Source: Nonomuraea angiospora
Lineage (GTDB): Bacteria; Actinomycetota; Actinomycetes; Streptosporangiales; Streptosporangiaceae
Assembly (NCBI RefSeq): GCF_014873145.1
Contig: NZ_JADBEK010000001.1
Coordinates: 1,798,001 to 1,862,000 of the forward strand
Direction: 5' to 3'
DNA: 64,000 nucleotides
Shown here one piece after another: positions 30,924 to 39,777 of the stretch; position 1 is the stretch's first letter; every line of letters begins with the position of its first letter. The translations under genes were made by a program, and so were the position numbers. The notes under the pieces were generated by a model. The model was not told where the DNA came from, did no database searches, and saw nothing but the letters and a program-made list of their open reading frames with translations.

Positions 30924-31595
30924 TCAGTTCTCGACGCCCGTGGCCGCGTGGGACGTCCCGACCGGCTTGGACTCGGGCGAGCCCCGCTGCCGCAGGTAGA
31001 TCGACAGCACCACCATCGACAGCACGGCCAGCAGCTCCGACTGCCAGTTCTGCAGGCTCCGGTTCCAGAACTCCGGCGAGGTGACGTACGCTCCCCACCC
31101 GACGGGATCGCGCAGGTCGGTCAGCCGCTCGCTGTTGTACGCGGCCAGTCCCGCCACCGACTGCGCCAGCCACGACAGCACGAAGATCGCCCCCATCACC
31201 AGCGCCAGCGAGTTGCCGAACAACCACAGCCGCAACCCCTCGGTCCTGGCCCACGCCGGGGAACCGTCGTGGGCATACCGCCCGGCCTGCTGCTCCTCGT
31301 CCGACTCCGGCCCCGCCTGGTCCACCTTCTTCGACTCGGGCGACCCCTTCTGCACCAGCCAGACGGTGAACACGATGAACAGGAAGAACTGCAGATACTC
31401 CGACTGCCAGTTCTCCGCCACGTCGACGGCGAACGTCGAGGAGGTCACGTACTGCAGGACCGAGACCGGCTCGCCGCCCTGGGCCAGCTCCTGGTCGTTG
31501 TAGTCCAGCATCCCCGCCACGGCCTGTCCGGCGATCGCGAGCACGAAGAGGATCAGGAACGCCAGCGCCAGCGAGTTCTCCTTGAGCCACCTCAC
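30924..31595 (-). CDS. DUF6766-type membrane protein with internal duplication
   Basis: A 223-residue protein of four hydrophobic segments made of two homologous halves. Each half runs NSLAL, a membrane segment, a loop with YVTS, NWQSE, a second membrane segment and RGSPESK or KGSPESK. The central linker is acidic (AGPESDEEQQ). GTG 31595 is the likely start, with GAGGA upstream. It is a conserved actinobacterial/proteobacterial membrane family without known function. It is convergent with the arginase relic and divergent from the YihY gene. Confidence 0.8.
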   Translation of the reverse strand: MRWLKENSLALAFLILFVLAIAGQAVAGMLDYNDQELAQGGEPVSVLQYVTSSTFAVDVAENWQSEYLQFFLFIVFTVWLVQKGSPESKKVDQAGPESDEEQQAGRYAHDGSPAWARTEGLRLWLFGNSLALVMGAIFVLSWLAQSVAGLAAYNSERLTDLRDPVGWGAYVTSPEFWNRSLQNWQSELLAVLSMVVLSIYLRQRGSPESKPVGTSHAATGVEN

Positions 31596-31723
31596 AGCAA
31601 AATCCTCATGAGGCGCCCGCTACCCGAAGGTCAAGTGGGCATGCGGCCCGATGGTGAATAGCTCCGGGAGGGCGGGGTAGCGAGACGCGGTCCCATGACG
31701 CGCACCCCGGGGAAGGCAGACCG

Positions 31724-32680
31724 ATGAAAGGCCACGACGCAGCGGTACGGCGGGCGGCGCCGGAGAGCCCGGCCGAGCTGAGCAAGCGCTCGTGGTGGGG
31801 AATCCTCAAGCGCACGGCCAGGGAGTTCCGCGACGACCAGCTCACCGACTGGGCCGCCGCGCTCACCTACTACGCGGTCCTGTCCATCTTCCCCGCGCTG
31901 CTCGCGGCGGTCTCCCTGCTGGGCGTGTTCGGCCGGTCGGCGACCCGGCCGCTCGCCGACAACCTGGCGGCCATGGCGCCCGGCCCCGCCCGAGAGGTCG
32001 TCGACCACGTGCTCCAGGCCCTGCAGAGCAGCCCGCGGGCCGCGAGCATCACCACCGTCATCGGGGTCGCGGTCGCCTTGTGGTCGGCGTCCGGCTACGT
32101 GGGGGCGTTCATGCGCGCCGCCAACGTGATGTACGAGATGCCGGAAGGCCGGCCGATCTGGAAGATCCTCCCCCTGCGCCTCGCGATCACCACCGTCCTG
32201 GTGATCCTCATGGCCGTCGGCGCGGTCGTGGTGACGTTCACCGGAGAGCTCGCCGGCCAGGCGGGCCGGCTGCTCGGGATCGGCCAGAGCGCGCTGACCG
32301 TGTGGAGCATCGCCAAGTGGCCGGCCCTGGTGGTCATCGTGACGCTGGTGCTGGCGCTGCTGTACTGGGCCGCCCCCAACGTCGTACAGCCCGGATTCCG
32401 GTGGATCACGCCGGGCAGCGTGCTGGCGGTCGCGGTGTGGATCGTCGCCTCGGCCGCCTTCGGCTTCTACGTCACCAACTTCGGCTCCTACAGCAAGACC
32501 TACGCGGCGCTGGCCGGCGTCGTCGTCTTCCTGATCTGGTTGTGGATCACCAACGTGGCCGTGCTGCTCGGCGTGGAGTTCGACGCCGAACTCGCCCGCG
32601 GCCGCGCCATCGCGGCCGGCCAGTCACCCGGACAGGAGCCCTACGCGGAGCCGCGCGACGAGCCGGAGGGACCTCGGTGA
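31724..32680 (+). CDS. YihY/BrkB-family inner-membrane protein
   Basis: The 318 residues match the YihY/virulence factor BrkB family: LTDWAAALTYYAVLSIFPAL near the N-terminus (about 38-57), about six membrane helices, and the C-terminal helix pair ending VVFLIWLWITNVAVLLGVEF. The family role is uncertain (once misannotated as RNase BN). ATG 31724 follows GGAAGG. The C-terminus is a hydrophilic tail rich in E, P and R. Confidence 0.92.
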   Translation: MKGHDAAVRRAAPESPAELSKRSWWGILKRTAREFRDDQLTDWAAALTYYAVLSIFPALLAAVSLLGVFGRSATRPLADNLAAMAPGPAREVVDHVLQALQSSPRAASITTVIGVAVALWSASGYVGAFMRAANVMYEMPEGRPIWKILPLRLAITTVLVILMAVGAVVVTFTGELAGQAGRLLGIGQSALTVWSIAKWPALVVIVTLVLALLYWAAPNVVQPGFRWITPGSVLAVAVWIVASAAFGFYVTNFGSYSKTYAALAGVVVFLIWLWITNVAVLLGVEFDAELARGRAIAAGQSPGQEPYAEPRDEPEGPR

Positions 32681-32708
32681 GCCGGTGCCGGAGGCCGCGT
32701 GGCGGGGT

Positions 32709-33749
32709 CTACGGTGCGGCGGCCGGCCGGCCGAGCGGTCGCAGCAGAAGGTCGACGGCCGCGCGGCCGGCTTCGAGCGCGGCTTTGAGGGGTTTGCCGT
32801 CGCGGGTGAGGCGGCCGACGCGCGGGGAGTCAGCCGCGGGCCGCACGGACAGCACCGCCGGACCGGGCGTGGCCTGCCCTCCAGGGGGTGGCGGGGGCGC
32901 GGGCCGGTCGTACTGAGCGAGCAGATCGTCGTCGTGCAGCAGGCGGTGGTCGCGCGCGTAGAAGCTTCGGTGCAGCGCCTCCGGGTAGCTCCGCAGCACG
33001 GTCGCGGCGATCAGGCGCGCCCCGTAGGACGGCCGCGCGGCCGGTGCTCCGGCCCCGGCTGAGGGCGCCGCTGGGGGCGCGGCCGGGAGCGCGGGACGGG
33101 ACCGCAGGACGAGGACGTGGCTGGCGCCCTGCGCCAGGGCGGTGCGGTACGGGATGGACTCGGCGAGTCCCGCGTCGTAGAAGAGCCGCCCGGCCAGCTC
33201 GACCGGCGGACCGGCGAGGAACGGCAGCGCGGCGCTGGCCCGCAGGGCCAGCCGCAGCTCGACGGGGCCGGTCAGATACGGGCGCAGATCGGTGGACTGC
33301 CCGGTCTGTACGTCGGTGGCCAGCGGGTGGTACTCGACGGGGTTGGTCAGGACGGCGTCGAAGTCCATCCGGGTCACTTCGCAGTACAGGTACTCGACCA
33401 GGTTCCGGACATCGACCATCGGGCGGCCGCGCAGGAGGTTGGACGGGCGGATCATCGCTCTGGCGTAGACGGGCTCGGCCCAGCCGGTCAGGTTCTCGGG
33501 GGTCCCGCTCAGCAGCCAGGCCCCGGTGATGGCCCCGGCCGACGCCCCGTAGACCGCGTCGAAGGCGTGCGCCGCCCCGGCCTCGTGCAGGGCCAGGGCC
33601 ATGCCGGCGGAGACCGTGCCGCGCATGCCGCCACCCTCGATGGCCAGCGCCACCCGGTGGCCGTCGCGGCGGGCGCCGGGCCGGCTGCCGCTACGGACCC
33701 GGTCGGCGATGACGCGCAGCACTTCGTGTTCGCCGTTTTCGCTTGGCAT
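32709..33749 (-). CDS. Patatin-like phospholipase
   Basis: The 346-residue protein has the patatin oxyanion motif EGGGMRGTVSAG (about 38-49), the nucleophile elbow YGASAGA and the catalytic Asp in YDAGLAESIP, so the Ser-Asp dyad is complete. Its C-terminal third has a proline/alanine-rich insert (about 225-245). It should hydrolyse acyl esters of lipids; no signal peptide is seen. ATG 33749 has AGGAG upstream. It is convergent with the YihY gene. Confidence 0.92.
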   Translation of the reverse strand: MPSENGEHEVLRVIADRVRSGSRPGARRDGHRVALAIEGGGMRGTVSAGMALALHEAGAAHAFDAVYGASAGAITGAWLLSGTPENLTGWAEPVYARAMIRPSNLLRGRPMVDVRNLVEYLYCEVTRMDFDAVLTNPVEYHPLATDVQTGQSTDLRPYLTGPVELRLALRASAALPFLAGPPVELAGRLFYDAGLAESIPYRTALAQGASHVLVLRSRPALPAAPPAAPSAGAGAPAARPSYGARLIAATVLRSYPEALHRSFYARDHRLLHDDDLLAQYDRPAPPPPPGGQATPGPAVLSVRPAADSPRVGRLTRDGKPLKAALEAGRAAVDLLLRPLGRPAAAP

Positions 33750-33776
33750 GGCTCCTTCTCCGTGTCGGGTGGCCGG

Positions 33777-34160
33777 TCAGGATGCGCCGGACAGGTACGA
33801 GCAGGCCCGGGCCCAGACGCCGGGGTCGGGCTGGGTGGTCGTCCACGTGGTGGACCTGAGCTTTCCCCGCCCGCGGTAGCGCCGCACGATGGCGACGTGG
33901 TCCGGCCAGGCGACGAACTTTCGCAGGGCCTGTTCATCCTGCCAGATCGACACCGAGCCGCACCTGCCCTCCAGCGGCTCGGTCCACAGCCACATGCCGA
34001 CCGCGCCGGGCAGCTCCGGCCACGCGCGGCGCAGGGTGAGCCCGGCGAGGTAGACGCCGGGCAGGTCGTGCAGCCGGCCGGCCCGGAAGTCGGTGACGCT
34101 GACCAGCACCGTGCCGGTGGCGCCGGCCGCCGGTCCGGGAGTCCATCGGGATCTCAGCAT
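33777..34160 (-). CDS. Small ferredoxin-fold protein, monooxygenase-like (DUF3291-type)
   Basis: A 127-residue protein with GMWLWTEPLEGRCGSVSIWQDEQALRKFVAWPDHVAIVRRY, the pattern of dimeric alpha-beta barrel monooxygenase-like proteins (spheroidene monooxygenase or DUF3291 relatives). Function unknown. It reads divergently from the TetR gene at 34271 across two TetR-type palindromes, so it is probably that regulator's target, possibly with the patatin gene 27 bp downstream. Confidence 0.7.
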   Translation of the reverse strand: MLRSRWTPGPAAGATGTVLVSVTDFRAGRLHDLPGVYLAGLTLRRAWPELPGAVGMWLWTEPLEGRCGSVSIWQDEQALRKFVAWPDHVAIVRRYRGRGKLRSTTWTTTQPDPGVWARACSYLSGAS

Positions 34161-34181
34161 ACCGTCCCACCCCTTCTTTGT

Positions 34182-34252
34182 ACGAACGTTCGTGCCGAGA
34201 ATAGGGACGCGCCAAGGAACACGTCAAGCCGCTATCCTGGTCCGAACGTTCG
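34182..34252. promoter_or_regulatory. Twin TetR operators ACGAACGTTCG
   Basis: ACGAACGTTCGT (34182-34193) is a perfect 12-bp palindrome; CGAACGTTCG (34243-34252), continuing to TACG, repeats the core 60 bp away. They lie between the divergent monooxygenase-like gene (start 34160) and the TetR gene (start 34271), and match known TetR-family site architecture. The second site lies 18 bp before the TetR start codon. Confidence 0.75.
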
Positions 34253-34270
34253 TACGTGGAAGGGGTCGAG

Positions 34271-34867
34271 ATGGCGGGACGGCCACGGGACGAGGGGGCC
34301 CGCCAGGTGATCCTGCGCCGGGCCGCGGACCTCGCCTCGCAGGACGGGCTGGAAGGGCTGTCGATCGGCCGGCTGGCCGCGGAGCTCGGCGTGAGCAAGA
34401 GCGGCCTGTTCGGCTACTTCGGCTCCAAGGAAGAGCTCCAGCTCGCCACGATCCGCACCGCGATGAGCGTCTACGTCGCGGAGGTCATCGAGCCCGCGCT
34501 GAGCGTGCCGCCGGGCCTGGAAAGGGTGCGGCGGCTGTGCGAGAGCTGGTTGAGCTACTCACAGCGGCGGGTCTTCCCCGGCGGCTGCTTCTTCTTCGCC
34601 GTCACCGCGGAGTTCGACGCCCGGTCTGGCCGGGTGCGGGATGCCGTCGCCGCCGCCGGCCTCGACTGGATCCGCTTCGTGACGCGTACCGTCGAGGACG
34701 CCCGCCAGCTCGGCGAGCTCGCCGGCGACACGGACGCCGACCAGCTCGCCTTCGAGCTGATCTCTTTCATGGAGAACGCCAACGTCGTCTCCTTGCTGCA
34801 CGACGACCCGGGCGCCTACGAGCGCGCCAGGACCGCCATCCGCAACCACCTGAGCACGTACACCTGA
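34271..34867 (+). CDS. TetR/AcrR family regulator
   Basis: The 198-residue protein has an N-terminal HTH (GLSIGRLAAELGVSKSGLFGYFGSKEEL, about 34-60) and a TetR_C helix bundle with PGGCFFFAVTAEFDARSG, seen in the subgroup regulating oxidoreductases. ATG 34271 is preferred: AAGGGG lies 5 bp upstream, and the in-frame GTG at 34256 is closer to the operator. Two ACGAACGTTCG palindromes upstream suggest autoregulation together with the divergent gene. Confidence 0.9.
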   Translation: MAGRPRDEGARQVILRRAADLASQDGLEGLSIGRLAAELGVSKSGLFGYFGSKEELQLATIRTAMSVYVAEVIEPALSVPPGLERVRRLCESWLSYSQRRVFPGGCFFFAVTAEFDARSGRVRDAVAAAGLDWIRFVTRTVEDARQLGELAGDTDADQLAFELISFMENANVVSLLHDDPGAYERARTAIRNHLSTYT

Positions 34868-34877
34868 CAAGCCGGCC

Positions 34878-35822
34878 TCAGCCGGAGGGGCCCAAAGGGG
34901 TCAGGTCGATCTCGGGCACCCACACCCCAGGATCGGACGGAAGAGAAACCGGCCGCAGCTGCCGCAGGAGCGCCCGCAGCAGCGGGCGGGGGTTGCGCCG
35001 GTGCCAGACGATCGACCAGGGCATCAGCGGCGCCGGCTCGACGATCGGGATGCGGCGCAGGCCGCTCCCGGACGGGTCGATGCTCATCTCGCCCAGCCCC
35101 ACCGCGCTCTTCTCCGCCAGGAACTGCTCCACGAGATGCCGCAGGCCGATGGCCGGAGCGTTGAAGCGCAACGGCACGCCGAGCCTGCCGGCCAGCCGTA
35201 CGAGATAACCACGCCATTCCGCCGCGCCCGCCGGGTCGGGCATCGCGATGCCGGCCTCGCGCAGGTCAGCCGGTCGCAGCACGTCCCTGGCCGCCAGGCG
35301 ATGATCCTCGGGCACGAACGCGTGCAGCGGCTCCAGCCGCACCAGCCGGTACGCCAGCTCGGCGGGCCAGGGCGCCGGCGTGTCGTGTACGCGCCCGAAC
35401 GCGGCGTCGAGCTCCTGCCGACGCAGGGCCGGCAAGGCCACGGACAACCCCTGCCGCATGCTCAGCTCGATCCGTACGCGGGAGTCGCGCTCACTCGCCT
35501 GACGCAAGATCCGCAGCGGCGTGAACCGCTCGTCGTACACGTCCACCCGCAACGGCTCGTCGACCGGGCGGACCGCCTGGACGGCCCGGTCGAACGCGGA
35601 GAGCGCCTCACGTGCGTGCGGCAACAGCCGCTCCCCCGCCTCGGTCAGCTCCACAGCGCGGGTCGTCCGCTCGAACAGCGGCACCGCCAGCGCCCCTTCC
35701 AGCCGGCGAATGCGTTTCGACAGCGCCTGCTGGCTGATGAACAGCCGTGCGCCGGCCCGGCCGAAGTGCAGCTCCTCCGCGGTGACGACGAACGCGCGCA
35801 GTCCCTCGATGTCCGCCTCCAC
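34878..35822 (-). CDS. LysR family regulator
   Basis: 314 residues from GTG 35822. The N-terminal winged helix (EGLRAFVVTAEELHFGRAGA, then LFISQQALSKRIRRLEGALA) is the LysR HTH, followed by a periplasmic-binding-like effector domain. A longer frame to 35885 would include the operator palindrome at 35835-35859, which argues for the shorter start. It is divergent from an MBL-fold hydrolase, its probable target. Confidence 0.88.
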   Translation of the reverse strand: MEADIEGLRAFVVTAEELHFGRAGARLFISQQALSKRIRRLEGALAVPLFERTTRAVELTEAGERLLPHAREALSAFDRAVQAVRPVDEPLRVDVYDERFTPLRILRQASERDSRVRIELSMRQGLSVALPALRRQELDAAFGRVHDTPAPWPAELAYRLVRLEPLHAFVPEDHRLAARDVLRPADLREAGIAMPDPAGAAEWRGYLVRLAGRLGVPLRFNAPAIGLRHLVEQFLAEKSAVGLGEMSIDPSGSGLRRIPIVEPAPLMPWSIVWHRRNPRPLLRALLRQLRPVSLPSDPGVWVPEIDLTPLGPSG

Positions 35823-35834
35823 GCCTTGAGGGTG

Positions 35835-35859
35835 GATTGAAAACCGCTGGTTGTCAATC
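35835..35859. promoter_or_regulatory. LysR-type 25-bp palindromic operator
   Basis: Arms GATTGA and TCAATC enclose a second inverted pair AACC and GGTT, so nearly every position of the 25 bp is dyad-symmetric around GCT. It contains the LysR T-N11-A core. It sits between the LysR gene (start 35822) and the MBL gene (start 35930). Confidence 0.75.
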
Positions 35860-35929
35860 CGGCCCGGATCGATGTTGGACACCACCGGCCGCCGGCGAGT
35901 TTGCTGGTCCCCACCGAAGGGGGCACGAG

Positions 35930-36628
35930 ATGAAGATCGTGGAAATCCGTCCAGAGCTGCACCTGATCCTGCTGGGGTTCGGCCAGGCGTATCTTTGGAA
36001 CGACGCGGGCGCGCTCACGTTGGTCGACACCGGCATCGCCGGCTCCGGCGCGGACATCGCTGCCGCGATCGGGCGACTGGGCCACCGCAGGAGCGACGTC
36101 AAGCGTGTCGTGCTCACCCATTTCCATGAGGACCACTGCGGCGCAGCCGCCGAGATCAGCGGGTGGGGAGACGTCACCGTGCTGGCCCACCGGCTGGAGG
36201 CGCCGGTGATTCGCGGCGACAAGCCCGCTCCTCCGCCCCGCTTCACCGACGAGGAGCGCGTCCTGCATCGCGACCTCGGGGCCCACCTGCTGCCCGCCGC
36301 GCCCGCGTGCCGCGTGGACCGCGAGCTGGAGGACGGCGACGCGATCGATTTCGGCGGTGGCGCGCGGGTGATCCACACTCCCGGCCACACCGACGGCAGC
36401 ATCGCGCTCCACCTGCCGCGCTCCGGGGTGCTCTTCACCGGAGACACGGTCGCGCACGTCAACGGGCAGGTCATGCCGGGGGTGTTCAATCTGGACCGCG
36501 CAGAGCTGCTCCGCTCCTTCCGCAGGCTCGCGGAGGTCGGCGCGCAGCTGGCGTGCGTCGGTCATGGCGAGCCCCTCCCCGACGCCCACGCGGCCCTCAC
36601 CGCGGCCGCGACGGCCCTGCCCGGCTGA
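35930..36628 (+). CDS. MBL-fold metallo-hydrolase
   Basis: 232 residues with the full MBL signature: THFHEDHCG (HxHxDH), HTPGHTDGS, FTGDTVA and GHGEP. This group includes lactonase-like and glyoxalase II-like hydrolases; the substrate is not evident. ATG 35930 has GGCACGAG upstream and lies 70 bp past a LysR operator, so LysR-dependent induction is likely. Confidence 0.88.
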   Translation: MKIVEIRPELHLILLGFGQAYLWNDAGALTLVDTGIAGSGADIAAAIGRLGHRRSDVKRVVLTHFHEDHCGAAAEISGWGDVTVLAHRLEAPVIRGDKPAPPPRFTDEERVLHRDLGAHLLPAAPACRVDRELEDGDAIDFGGGARVIHTPGHTDGSIALHLPRSGVLFTGDTVAHVNGQVMPGVFNLDRAELLRSFRRLAEVGAQLACVGHGEPLPDAHAALTAAATALPG

Positions 36629-36637
36629 AACACTCCG

Positions 36638-37783
36638 TCACCATTCGGCGAAGGAGCCGTCCGGGTACCGCCAGACCGGGTTGCGCCAGCGGTGCCCGCG
36701 CTCGGCCGCGCGCTCCACGGCCGCCGCGTCGACCTCGATGCCCAGGCCCGGTACGGAGGTGCGTTCGGCGAAACCGCCGGCGAACTGGAAGGGGGTGCGG
36801 TCGACCAGGTAGTCCAGCACGTCGTTGCCCTGGTTGTAGTGGATGCCCACGCTCTGCTCCTGGATGAGGAAGTTCGGGATCGCGAACGCCAGTTGCAGGC
36901 TCGCCGCCAGCGCGATCGGGCCGAGCGGGCAGTGCGGGGCCATCGTGACGTCGTACGCCTCGGCCATGGCGGCGATGCGGCGCACCTCCGAGATGCCGCC
37001 GGCGTGGCTGACGTCCGGCTGGGCCACCGCGATGCCGTCGCGCAGCACCTCGCGGAAGTCCCAGCGGGAGTAGAGGCGCTCGCCGGTGGCCAGCGGGAGC
37101 GAGGTCGACCGGGCCAGCGCGGCCAGGTTGGGGGTGTGCTCGGGCAGCACCGCCTCCTCGACGAACAGCGGCAGGAGCGGCTCGATGAGCGGCAGCACCC
37201 GCCGGGCCATCGCCGTCGACATGCGGCCGTGGAAGTCGATGACGACGTCGTTGTTCTCGCCGACGGCGTCGCGGACCGCCGCCACCCGTTCGACGACCTC
37301 GCGGGTGCGGGCGGGGGTGTCGATGGGGGTCAGCGCGGCCGAGCCGTTCATCTTGACGGCGGTGAAGCCCGCCTCGATCTGGGCTCGGGCCTCGGCGGCG
37401 ACGTCGGCCGGGCGGTCGCCGCCGATCCACGCGTACATGCGGACCCGGTCGCGGACCGGGCCGCCGAGCAGGGCGTGCACGGGCAGCCCCGCGGCCTTGC
37501 CGGCGATGTCCCACAGCGCCTGGTCGATGCCGGCGACGGCGCTGGACAGCACCGGGCCGCCCCGGTAGAAGCCGCCCTTGGTCAGGACCTGCCAGTGGTC
37601 CTCGATGCGCAGGGGGTCCTCGCCGACGAGGTACTCGCCGAGCTCCGCGACGGCGGCCCGGACGGTCTCGGCGCGGCCCTCGACGACCGGCTCGCCCCAG
37701 CCCGTGATGCCCTCGTCGGTGCGGACGCGCAGGAACAACCAGCGGGGTGGGACGAGGAAGGTGTCCATGGACACGATCTTCAT
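36638..37783 (-). CDS. dgoD: D-galactonate dehydratase (enolase superfamily)
   Basis: The 381-residue protein has the mandelate racemase/muconate lactonising fold with features of DgoD: WDIAGKAAGLPVHALLGGPV and YAWIGGDRP near the substrate loop, DFHGRMS (metal ligand Asp), VEEAVLPEH (second ligand) and MAPHCPLGPIALAASLQ (catalytic His region). It dehydrates galactonate to 2-keto-3-deoxygalactonate, a De Ley-Doudoroff step. It is the last gene of a leftward run with an SDR, a hydrolase and sugar permeases, so it fits galactose catabolism. Confidence 0.9.
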   Translation of the reverse strand: MKIVSMDTFLVPPRWLFLRVRTDEGITGWGEPVVEGRAETVRAAVAELGEYLVGEDPLRIEDHWQVLTKGGFYRGGPVLSSAVAGIDQALWDIAGKAAGLPVHALLGGPVRDRVRMYAWIGGDRPADVAAEARAQIEAGFTAVKMNGSAALTPIDTPARTREVVERVAAVRDAVGENNDVVIDFHGRMSTAMARRVLPLIEPLLPLFVEEAVLPEHTPNLAALARSTSLPLATGERLYSRWDFREVLRDGIAVAQPDVSHAGGISEVRRIAAMAEAYDVTMAPHCPLGPIALAASLQLAFAIPNFLIQEQSVGIHYNQGNDVLDYLVDRTPFQFAGGFAERTSVPGLGIEVDAAAVERAAERGHRWRNPVWRYPDGSFAEW

Positions 37784-37794
37784 GGGGGTCCGTT

Positions 37795-38538
37795 CTAGGA
37801 GGAGGTGGTGGAGATGCTCCAGCCGCCGTCCACCTTGAGGCAGGCGCCGGTGATGAAGGAGGCCTCGGCGGAGGCGAGGAAGGCGACCGCGGCGGCCACC
37901 TCGTCGGGGCGGCCGAACCGGCCCGCGGGAGTCTCGGCGATCGTCGCGGCCCGGCCCTGCTCGCCGATGCCGTCCCAGGCGGCGGTCATGATCGGCCCGG
38001 GGACGACGACGTTGACCCGCACGTCCGGGGCGTACTCGACGGCGAGCTGGCCGGCCAGGGACTGCAGGCCGCCCTTGGCCGCGGCATAGGGGCCGCAGCC
38101 GGGGATGCCGGTCCGGGCGTGTACGGAGGAGGTGATGACGATCGAGCCCCGGGTTTCCGCCAGGAGGGGGCAGAAGACGTGGGCGGCCAGGTAGGCGGCC
38201 TTGAGCGAGACCGCGATCTGCCGGTCCCAGTCGTCCTCGGGCAGCTCGTGGACGGGGAGCGGCGGCACGACCCGGCCGAGGCCGTTGACGTGCAGGACGT
38301 CCAGGCGGCCGTACCGGTCGGCGACGAGGTCGCGGGCGGCGGTCCAGGCGGCCATGGAGGAGACGTCGCCGTGCAGGTAGTGGCCGCCGATCCCGGCGGC
38401 GAGCGCGGCCCCCGCGTCGTCGGCCACGTCCATGACGACGACGGAGGCGCCCCGCTCGGCCAGCAGCCGGGCGGTGGCCGCGCCGATGCCCGACGCGGCG
38501 GCGGTGACCAGGGCGGCCTTCCCGTCGAAACGGATCAT
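37795..38538 (-). CDS. Short-chain dehydrogenase/reductase, candidate sugar dehydrogenase
   Basis: 247 residues with a classical SDR layout: AASGIG in the cofactor loop (the first Gly of TGxxxGIG is Ala), SSVHA for the catalytic Ser, YAAAK for Tyr and Lys, and the C-terminal FITGACLKVDGGWS. The usual NNAG motif reads VNGLG. Adjacent to galactonate dehydratase and overlapping the hydrolase gene by 4 bp, it may oxidise galactose (or a related aldose) to the lactone; this is inference from context. Confidence 0.85.
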   Translation of the reverse strand: MIRFDGKAALVTAAASGIGAATARLLAERGASVVVMDVADDAGAALAAGIGGHYLHGDVSSMAAWTAARDLVADRYGRLDVLHVNGLGRVVPPLPVHELPEDDWDRQIAVSLKAAYLAAHVFCPLLAETRGSIVITSSVHARTGIPGCGPYAAAKGGLQSLAGQLAVEYAPDVRVNVVVPGPIMTAAWDGIGEQGRAATIAETPAGRFGRPDEVAAAVAFLASAEASFITGACLKVDGGWSISTTSS

Positions 38539-39767
38539 CGTGCGGCTCCCGTGAACAGTGCGTTGGCCTCTTGCTGGAGGGCGCGGTCCTGCCACATCGG
38601 GTGGTGGGGCGCGGCGTTGGAGCACACGACCGTGCCCCACGCGCCGACCCTGGCCGCGTGGGCGACCGCCTCCAGGCAGACCGCGCGCCCGACCGGCCCC
38701 TCCTCGAAGGTCCCGTGAAGAGGGGTGTACCCGATCCAGCCCTCGCCGAGCACGAGCGGCACCTGCGCCTGGGCGGCCCAGTCGGCGGCGGCGTCGATCC
38801 AGATGCGCAGCCGTTCGGACATGCCGTAGCGGTAGGCCGAGTAGCGGTCGTACAACCACTGGTCGAAGCGGACCGGGTCGCACCAGTCGTGGACGTAGAC
38901 CTCCCGGGCGGGCACCACCGTCGCCGCGCGCCGCCACTCCTGGTCGGGACCCCACTCCTCCAGCGGCGGGGCGTCCGGCCGCAGCAGCTCCCGCTCCTGC
39001 GGGAACGGCCGCGTGGCGTCCCGCAGGGCGAAGGTGTCGATCAGCTCGTCGAGCACGCCGTAGACATAGGGGTGGAACACCCCGACGTCGGCGTTGCGCG
39101 GCAGGCCGCGCATCTCGCCGACCGGCACCCGGGCGTAGTTGGCGGTGACCGGCTCGGGGCGGCGGGCCTTGAAGGCGTCGATCGCCGCCTCCAGGTACGG
39201 CCGCAGCCCGAGCACCTTCGACCGGCCCGGCTCGACCACCTCGTTGAGCCAGGTCGACTGGATCTCGTTGTGCAGTTCGACGAAGGCGATCCGGTCGGCC
39301 AGGCCGTGCTCGTCGAGGAAGTCCACCAGGTCGGCCAGCGCCGTGGCCAGCGCCGACGCCCGGTCGGCCGGCGGCACGGCCCGCAGCGCCTCGTACCAGG
39401 AGGGGTCGTCCAGGAAGACCGAGCTCTGCTGGAACTCCCAGCTGGAGACGATCACGTGGCAGTCGTGCCGCCGGGCCGCCTCGAACAGCGCCAGCAGGTG
39501 GCGGCGCCCGTCGAGGGTGGTGCGCTCGCGCACGTCGTACCAGCGGGTGCGCCCGCCGTAGCCGCCGAAGGGGCTGAAGGTCAGCGCCGTGGTGTCCAGG
39601 CCGGAGCCGAACAGCAGGTACGGCATCGCGCAGATCCGCACCGTGTTGTACCCGCGCGCCACGGCGTCGGCGAAGGCCGTGTCCAGGTCGGCGAACGGCT
39701 CGCCGGGCCCGGTGCGCGTGTACCAGGTGAAGTCCCAGAGGGTGATGGTCAGACGGGAAGGGGTCAC
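38535..39767 (-). CDS. Cellulase-like (TIM-barrel) glycoside hydrolase
   Basis: A 410-residue protein resembling the Cellulase-like Pfam family. IAFVELHNEIQSTW places a Glu after Asn at the end of strand 4, as in clan GH-A, and VPLVLGEGWIGYTPLHGTF gives the second Glu. No signal peptide is seen, so it likely acts on imported oligosaccharides. It is translationally coupled to the SDR gene and follows sugar permeases, which supports a role in plant galactan or oligosaccharide breakdown. The exact linkage is unknown. Confidence 0.75.
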   Translation of the reverse strand: MTPSRLTITLWDFTWYTRTGPGEPFADLDTAFADAVARGYNTVRICAMPYLLFGSGLDTTALTFSPFGGYGGRTRWYDVRERTTLDGRRHLLALFEAARRHDCHVIVSSWEFQQSSVFLDDPSWYEALRAVPPADRASALATALADLVDFLDEHGLADRIAFVELHNEIQSTWLNEVVEPGRSKVLGLRPYLEAAIDAFKARRPEPVTANYARVPVGEMRGLPRNADVGVFHPYVYGVLDELIDTFALRDATRPFPQERELLRPDAPPLEEWGPDQEWRRAATVVPAREVYVHDWCDPVRFDQWLYDRYSAYRYGMSERLRIWIDAAADWAAQAQVPLVLGEGWIGYTPLHGTFEEGPVGRAVCLEAVAHAARVGAWGTVVCSNAAPHHPMWQDRALQQEANALFTGAAR

Positions 39768-39777
39768 GGGGTTTCTC

